Shown here piece after piece: positions 32,151-36,383 of a stretch of 36,383 nt of DNA. The first letter of the stretch is position 1. Every line of letters begins with the position of its first letter. The translations under genes and the position numbers were made by a program. The notes under the pieces are model-generated. The model was not told where the DNA came from, searched no databases, and saw nothing but the letters and a program-made list of their open reading frames with translations. Origin of the DNA: an uncultured Dorea sp. (GTDB lineage Bacteria; Bacillota; Clostridia; Lachnospirales; Lachnospiraceae); the NCBI GenBank assembly GCA_910586965.1, contig CAJUMF010000035.1, positions 1 through 36,383 of the forward strand, read 5' to 3'.

Positions 32151-32338
32151 TTAAGTTTCTTCTTACCCCACTTAAATGACTGCTTACCCTGATTATTATA
32201 CTTTGAGCTGCCTGATGCCGCCTTTTTAAACTTTATACGTCATCATTACCTGCGCCGGTTCCTGCATATATGTAGGTTTCAAGGACTTTTCCTTTTTTCG
32301 GGATATTTGACCTGGTCAATCACTGCCTTCTGGTAAGC
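32151..32338 (-). pseudogene. Frameshifted C-terminal remnant of an unidentified protein
   Basis: Three successive minus-strand pieces read AYQKAVIDQVKYPEK, then KGKVLETYIYAGTGAGNDDV, then FKKAASGSSKYNNQGKQSFK with the ending WGKKKLK and a stop at 32151. Each join needs a small frame change, one at an A-run near 32300 and one near 32235. The pieces make one continuous domain-like text, so a gene end has decayed here. I do not recognise the family; the Lys-rich tail resembles other exported proteins of this region. It abuts the stop of the AIM24 gene. Confidence 0.5.
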
Positions 32339-33019
32339 TTAATTCCCCGTCGGAATGTAAGGTCTCAGCGCTCCCGCCACATTGCTGATCGGCATCGTCT
32401 GCAGCCATACTTTCCCTGGCCCGGTAATCACTGTATTAAAGAATCCCTCGCCGCCAAACAGCATATTTTTTACACCCGGAACACTCTGGATATCCATATT
32501 GCAGGACGCCGACATCGCAGCAAGGTGCCCGGTATCGATAACGATCTGCTGCCCCGCCTGCAATTCATATTCAATCACATGACCGTCAAACTCTGCAAAC
32601 ACGATTCCCTGTCCGCTGATCTTCTGCATGATAAAGCCTTCACCGCCAAAAAACCCTGACCCAAGTTTCTTGCGGAAATGCATGGATAACTGCACACCTT
32701 CTTCACTTGCAAGAAACGCGCTTTTCTGAAAGATCATGTCCTGCCCCGGCGCCACTTCAAATGCCCGGATAGACCCCGGAAAACTGGATGCAAACGCGAT
32801 CATCCCCGGGCCGCCCTGGGCAGTATAGATATTCTGGAACATCTTCTCCCCGGAAAATGCCCTTCCGAAAGCCTTGCCAATCCCACCGTTGCTTGTTGTC
32901 TCCATCTTCATATTCGGTGACATCCACGACATCGCGCCGCCTTCTGTAATCATCCTCTCCCCTGCTTCAAGCTCACAGATCACGACCGGAAGTGTCTCTC
33001 CCTGTATCTGATATCTCAT
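32339..33019 (-). CDS. AIM24/TIGR00266 family protein
   Basis: A 226-residue beta-rich protein of the AIM24 family (TIGR00266). Family marks are the N-terminal AGERMITEGGAMSWMSPNMK, the glycine-rich FGRAFSGEKMFQNIYTAQGG, and repeated gly-phe turns GSGFFGGEGFIMQKISGQG and NMLFGGEGFFNTVITGPGKV. The fold is a double beta-barrel; bacterial function is unknown, though the family name comes from mitochondrial biogenesis. ATG 33019 is preceded by AGGAGG. It has its own promoter at 33058-33086. The gene before it on the plus strand is divergent. Confidence 0.92.
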   Translation of the reverse strand: MRYQIQGETLPVVICELEAGERMITEGGAMSWMSPNMKMETTSNGGIGKAFGRAFSGEKMFQNIYTAQGGPGMIAFASSFPGSIRAFEVAPGQDMIFQKSAFLASEEGVQLSMHFRKKLGSGFFGGEGFIMQKISGQGIVFAEFDGHVIEYELQAGQQIVIDTGHLAAMSASCNMDIQSVPGVKNMLFGGEGFFNTVITGPGKVWLQTMPISNVAGALRPYIPTGN

Positions 33020-33057
33020 ATCCTTATACCTCCTGCTTTCTCTCTAATCTAAGTAGA

Positions 33058-33086
33058 ATTATAAACCTTTAAGAAGTATATGTCCA
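33058..33086 (-). promoter_or_regulatory. Sigma-A promoter of the AIM24-family gene
   Basis: TGGACA (33081-33086) and TATAAT (33058-33063) on the minus strand are 17 bp apart. The leader is about 30 bases. Confidence 0.7.
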
Positions 33087-33134
33087 TGTGAATACAATCA
33101 AAATTTTCACTTATCCTCTACAAAGCGGAGAATA

Positions 33135-33143
33135 TGTGATACA
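33135..33143 (+). promoter_or_regulatory. Possible extended -10 promoter of the HipA-like kinase gene
   Basis: TGA-TACAAT (33135-33143) fits an extended -10, with no clear -35. It would place the RNA start near 33150, just before the preferred TTG start at 33181. Confidence 0.35.
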
Positions 33144-33180
33144 ATGTGGACAATATCCATGGTTAAGGCAGGTGATTAGG

Positions 33181-34176
33181 TTGGTAAATAGTACATTACC
33201 AGCATTGAATGACTGGTCATCAGATATGACCACAGCTTACAGCGGCTCCGACAGAAAAGAAGGATTGATTGACACTAAGGGAGACCGATTCCTTGTGAAA
33301 TATGCAGAAGCACACACCCGGATAAATGATTTAGATACGAGTTATGTGAATAATGTTATATCAGAATATATGGCAAGCCATATCCTGGACATCGCGGGTT
33401 TTGAAGTTCATGAAACATTTATCGGCACTCGTAATCAAAATTTGCTGGTTGCTTGTAAAAATTTCACTTCAAGTCATCAGTACCTAATCGAATTTGGGCA
33501 GTATATGCGCAAGCACTATGATTCTGGCGATATCGGTCGTGTGCCGGATATCTGTCAGATTGATTATGTTCTTCACAATGATCCCATATTATGTGATTAT
33601 GCAGATGAATTTTGGGATTCCTATTGGAAAAGATTTATTGGAGATGCTCTGGTGGGAAATTTTGACCGCCATATGGGGAACTGGGGATATATTACAGATA
33701 CACAATCGAAAACCGTGTATGCTTCTCCAATCTATGATAATGGAAGCACACTGTTTCCGGCATTGTCTGAAAAAGCAATGCGGGAGAATATTCTTCCGTT
33801 CTCAAAAGAGATATTAAAAAGAACGTTATTATTTCCGAAAGCAGCACTTACTGTTAACGGGGAAAAAGTTAGTTATCTTGATATGTTGTCATCGGGATAT
33901 GTGCCGTCTTTAAATCAGGCCGTCAAAAATGTTGTTCCAGTAATATTGAACGCTATGCCGCATATTATGGAGTTTATTGATACACAAGAATTTCTGTCAA
34001 ATACCAGAAAAATATTCTATAAGACTATATTAGAATCAAGGGCCGAATATATCCTAAAATCATCTTATGAATGTGTTACATCGGGAAAATATAACGAGAA
34101 AGCATTTGACAGACTACAAAACGGGATAAAATATACAGAAAAGGATTTTGAAAGTCTCTATGCCGATTTTTTTTAG
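33181..34176 (+). CDS. HipA/CtkA-like serine/threonine kinase
   Basis: A 331-residue kinase-fold protein if started at TTG 33181. The glycine-rich nucleotide loop is AYSGSDRKEGLI, with the following Lys in DRFLVKYAE. The catalytic loop is DALVGNFDRHMGNWGYI (the D..N.DRH..N pattern of HipA) and the metal-binding motif is YDNGSTLFP. HipA-type kinases phosphorylate targets such as aminoacyl-tRNA synthetases and act as toxins with a HipB antitoxin; CtkA-type members lack the first HipA domain, as here. No HipB-like helix-turn-helix gene is adjacent. The frame is open from GTG 33088, but that start abuts the opposite promoter and has no binding site; GGCAGGTGATTAGG precedes the TTG. AT-rich, probably acquired. 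Confidence 0.78.
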   Translation: MVNSTLPALNDWSSDMTTAYSGSDRKEGLIDTKGDRFLVKYAEAHTRINDLDTSYVNNVISEYMASHILDIAGFEVHETFIGTRNQNLLVACKNFTSSHQYLIEFGQYMRKHYDSGDIGRVPDICQIDYVLHNDPILCDYADEFWDSYWKRFIGDALVGNFDRHMGNWGYITDTQSKTVYASPIYDNGSTLFPALSEKAMRENILPFSKEILKRTLLFPKAALTVNGEKVSYLDMLSSGYVPSLNQAVKNVVPVILNAMPHIMEFIDTQEFLSNTRKIFYKTILESRAEYILKSSYECVTSGKYNEKAFDRLQNGIKYTEKDFESLYADFF

Positions 34177-34185
34177 ATTAAGCTG

Positions 34186-34222
34186 CATCTGGCAAATCCA
34201 TAAATTTTGAATATGCCAGATG
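34186..34222 (+). terminator. Hairpin between the kinase and porB genes
   Basis: CATCTGGCA (34186-34194) and TGCCAGATG (34214-34222) form a perfect nine-pair stem with a 19-base loop between convergent genes. The U-run on the plus strand is weak. It probably serves both directions. Confidence 0.5.
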
Positions 34223-34252
34223 TCTAATCCTTGTCTTAATAAACTCACAAAT

Positions 34253-35185
34253 CTACCTAGAACACCTGAATAAAAGCTCCTCCCATCTCCGGTCTACTTC
34301 CTTCTGGAATTCTTCGATGAGGTACTCATTCCCCTTCTTAAACAGATGCTTAAACCGTCCCTGGGGCTTTAAGAAATCTTCGATCGGCAGCTTCTTCTTC
34401 GGTTCATAGTTCAAGATCCACTTACCCTCCGCCACTTCAAACAGCGGCCAATAGCAGGTCTCAACGCCGAGCTTGCAGATCTCCATAATATCCGGCGTGT
34501 TATATCTCCATCCCCGCGGGCACGGCGCCATAATATTTAAGAAGGCTGCTCCTGGCGTATAGATTGCCTTTTCCGACTTCACATGCAGATCCTTAAAGTT
34601 CTGCACAAATGTAGTCTGCGCCACATAAGGAACATCATGAGCCGCGATGATCGCCGCAAGGTCCTTCCGGTTCTGGGGCTTTCCGTTGCTGTCGCTTCCC
34701 ACCGGTGTTGTAGTTGTATCTGCGTACATCGGTGTAGCCGAGGAACGCTGGATACCTGTATTCATATAAGCGCCGTTGTCATAGCAGACATACACCATGT
34801 CGTGATTTCGCTCCATCGCCCCGGAGAGAGACTGAAAGCCGATATCGTATGTACCGCCGTCCCCGCCGAAGGTGATGAATTTATAAGTTTCCTTAAGCTT
34901 TCCTTTTTTCTTCAATGCCTTATACGCACCCTCCACACCGCTTAAAGTCGCGCCTGCATTTTCAAACGCATTATGGATATAGCTGTCTTCCCAGGACGTA
35001 TAAGGGTAGGTAAATGTAGACACCTCAAGACATCCCGTAGCGTTGCCGATCACTGCCTTATCGCCTTCGTGAAGCCCGCGCAGCACATTTCTTACCGCGA
35101 TCGTACCGCCACAGCCTGCGCACATTCTGTGTCCCGGAGCAAGACGTTCCGGTTTGTTCATGGTTTCTTTAAAATTATAACTCAA
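34253..35185 (-). CDS. porB: Pyruvate:ferredoxin oxidoreductase beta subunit
   Basis: The 310-residue thiamine-diphosphate subunit of a multi-subunit 2-oxoacid:ferredoxin oxidoreductase, which oxidises pyruvate to acetyl-CoA with reduction of ferredoxin. Cluster ligands are HRMCAGCGG near the N-terminus and later GNATGCLE. The ThDP-Mg motif is FGGDGGTYDIGFQSLSGAME, ending in YDNGAYMNTGIQRSS. Another conserved cysteine is in MAPCPRGWRYN. This sequence type is PorB; a 2-oxoisovalerate (VorB) specificity cannot be excluded. It follows porA by 15 bases and is the last gene of that operon. Confidence 0.92.
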   Translation of the reverse strand: MSYNFKETMNKPERLAPGHRMCAGCGGTIAVRNVLRGLHEGDKAVIGNATGCLEVSTFTYPYTSWEDSYIHNAFENAGATLSGVEGAYKALKKKGKLKETYKFITFGGDGGTYDIGFQSLSGAMERNHDMVYVCYDNGAYMNTGIQRSSATPMYADTTTTPVGSDSNGKPQNRKDLAAIIAAHDVPYVAQTTFVQNFKDLHVKSEKAIYTPGAAFLNIMAPCPRGWRYNTPDIMEICKLGVETCYWPLFEVAEGKWILNYEPKKKLPIEDFLKPQGRFKHLFKKGNEYLIEEFQKEVDRRWEELLFRCSR

Positions 35186-35200
35186 CGTATCCGTCCCTCC

Positions 35201-36382
35201 TTACTCTCTGATACCCATATAGCGGTAAGTCTCACCCGCATCATTGTCATCGATGATCTGCTTAAGGTCTGCAAATACCTTCTCCATATCCTCTACCCGC
35301 ACGTCACGTCCTCCAAGACCGTAGACGATGTTTATCGCATGGGCAGTGGATTTTGCCCGGAACAGTGCCGCCATCACATCAGCTCCCAGCGGTCCGCCGT
35401 GATTCGTATAGCCTTCCGCACGATCCATGACTGCAACAGCTTTAACATCTTTAAGAGCCTCCGCGATTCTTTCTGCCGGGAACGGACGGAACAGGCGGAT
35501 CTTAAGAAGCCCTACCTTCTCGCCCTTCTCTCTCAGCCTGTCGATGGCATCTTTCGTCGTGCCTGCTGCAGAGCCGATCATCACAACTGCCCGCTCGGCA
35601 TCTTCCATCCGGTACGCCTCAAATAAACCGTACTCTCTTCCTGACAGTTTCTTAAATTCCTCAGCCACAGCAAGGACAACCTGCTCCACATGCTTCATCC
35701 CTTCTGCCTGGCTCCGCTTTGCCTCCATGTAATAATCCGTGACCGAATAAGGTCCTACTGCCATGGGGCACTCGGGATTCAAAAGGTAATTCTCCGGCTC
35801 ATATTCGCCGACAAATTCCTTTACTTCCCCATCCTCTAAAAGCTCGATATTCTCCACCGCATGACTGGTGATAAAACCGTCCTGACAGATCATGATCGGA
35901 AGCCTGACACTTTTATGTTCAGAGATACGGAAAGCCTGTACCATATTATCATAAGCTTCCTGATTATTTTCCGCATAGATCTGGATCCAGCCCGCATCTC
36001 TCGCTCCCATACTGTCCGAATGGTCACAGTTGATATTGATCGGCCCGGAAAGGGCGCGGTTCACAAGCGCCAGCGCTAACGGGAGCCGATTGGACGCTGC
36101 GATGTATAATTCCTCCCACATATAGGCAAGTCCGCAGGAAGAGGTAGCCGTAAGACTCCTTGCACCTGCCGCCGAAGCACCGATGGCCGCACTCATGGAG
36201 CTGTGCTCACTCTCTACAGGGATGAACTCTGTATCTACCAGCCCGTTAGCCGCAAAAGAAGCAAAATATTGCGGAATCTCCGTAGACGGAGTGATCGGAA
36301 ATGCCGGGAATACATCCGGATTGATCTGACGAAGCGCGATTGCAACGGCTTCATTTCCTGATAAACGGTCTCTCTTTGCCAT
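35201..36382 (-). CDS. porA: Pyruvate:ferredoxin oxidoreductase alpha subunit
   Basis: The 393-residue alpha subunit, complete, with its start codon one base from the window end (ATG 36380-36382). It carries the substrate-binding Pyr domain: AFPITPSTEIPQYFASFAAN, the Glu in EFIPVESEHSSMSAAIGASA, and SSCGLAYMWEELYIAASNRL. The second domain has VMIGSAAGTTKDAIDRLREK and MDRAEGYTNHGGPLGADVMA, typical of PorA. The gamma and delta subunits (porG, porD) usually lie directly upstream of porA, i.e. beyond the window. Main role: the central fermentative step from pyruvate to acetyl-CoA. Confidence 0.92.
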   Translation of the reverse strand: MAKRDRLSGNEAVAIALRQINPDVFPAFPITPSTEIPQYFASFAANGLVDTEFIPVESEHSSMSAAIGASAAGARSLTATSSCGLAYMWEELYIAASNRLPLALALVNRALSGPININCDHSDSMGARDAGWIQIYAENNQEAYDNMVQAFRISEHKSVRLPIMICQDGFITSHAVENIELLEDGEVKEFVGEYEPENYLLNPECPMAVGPYSVTDYYMEAKRSQAEGMKHVEQVVLAVAEEFKKLSGREYGLFEAYRMEDAERAVVMIGSAAGTTKDAIDRLREKGEKVGLLKIRLFRPFPAERIAEALKDVKAVAVMDRAEGYTNHGGPLGADVMAALFRAKSTAHAINIVYGLGGRDVRVEDMEKVFADLKQIIDDNDAGETYRYMGIRE

Positions 36383-36383
36383 C

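Noticed and set aside
33088..33180. GTG 33088 as start of the HipA-like kinase
   Set aside because: No ribosome binding site, and it abuts the -35 of the opposite promoter; family proteins begin about 15-20 residues before the glycine loop, which fits TTG 33181.
1..36383. CRISPR array, tRNA or rRNA genes, insertion sequences
   Set aside because: No regularly spaced repeats, cloverleaf sequences or transposase frames were found; the only mobile-type trace is the Rpn remnant.

Overview
The window reads as chromosomal DNA of a spore-forming anaerobic clostridium, most likely a gut Lachnospiraceae. The reasons are strong AGGAGG-type ribosome binding sites, CotF-like spore coat genes, pyruvate:ferredoxin oxidoreductase subunits, a T-box-controlled AspRS/GatCAB operon, BspA-like leucine-rich and Ig-like (Big_2) surface proteins, and a remnant of the Rpn nuclease family that is common in this group. 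This is inference from gene content; no rRNA or tRNA gene was seen.

Layout. 1-1183: end of an unrecognised gene and a MerR/TipAS-type regulator with its own elongated operator-promoter. 1191-7700: housekeeping and metabolism: guaA, a ferredoxin-type aldo/keto reductase, an HPr-like protein without the active histidine, a 2-hydroxyacid dehydrogenase, an M19 dipeptidase, a class I glutamine-amidotransferase-like hydrolase and two CotF-like coat proteins. 7740-11861: an ABC exporter pair whose permease carries about 300 residues of Lys/Glu-rich coiled coil. 11917-15779: a NifX/NifB-like metal-cofactor protein, a CoA-disulfide-reductase/rhodanese fusion behind a CRP/FNR-like palindrome, and a PurF paralogue lacking the N-terminal catalytic cysteine. 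15793-21832: a five-gene operon (archaeal-type AspRS, a zinc-ribbon membrane protein, gatC, gatA, gatB) behind a T-box leader. Together the four known genes make Asn-tRNA(Asn) by transamidation, and the leader probably reads tRNA(Asn). 21853-23475: a ClC antiporter with a C-terminal TrkA-C domain.

23573-26395 is a distinctly AT-rich insertion-like cassette with its own near-consensus promoter: a two-TM protein of unknown family, a GNAT acetyltransferase, then a P-loop NTPase fused to an ASCH domain. It is the best candidate here for an undescribed system. 26419-28276 holds an Lsa-type ABC-F antibiotic-resistance ATPase with a consensus promoter and a leader that looks like an attenuator: a three-codon upstream ORF whose Shine-Dalgarno can pair with sequence just before a U-run.

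28311-32338 is a graveyard of minus-strand fragments: an Rpn-nuclease remnant, LRR/Big_2 and FN3-like pieces and two further frameshifted C-termini. Inside it lies one intact secreted Ig-like protein (31154-31861), whose candidate promoter has a nine-base G tract between -35 and -10, a layout known from phase-variable promoters. 32339-36382: an AIM24/TIGR00266 protein, an orphan HipA/CtkA-like kinase on the plus strand with no visible antitoxin, then porB and porA.
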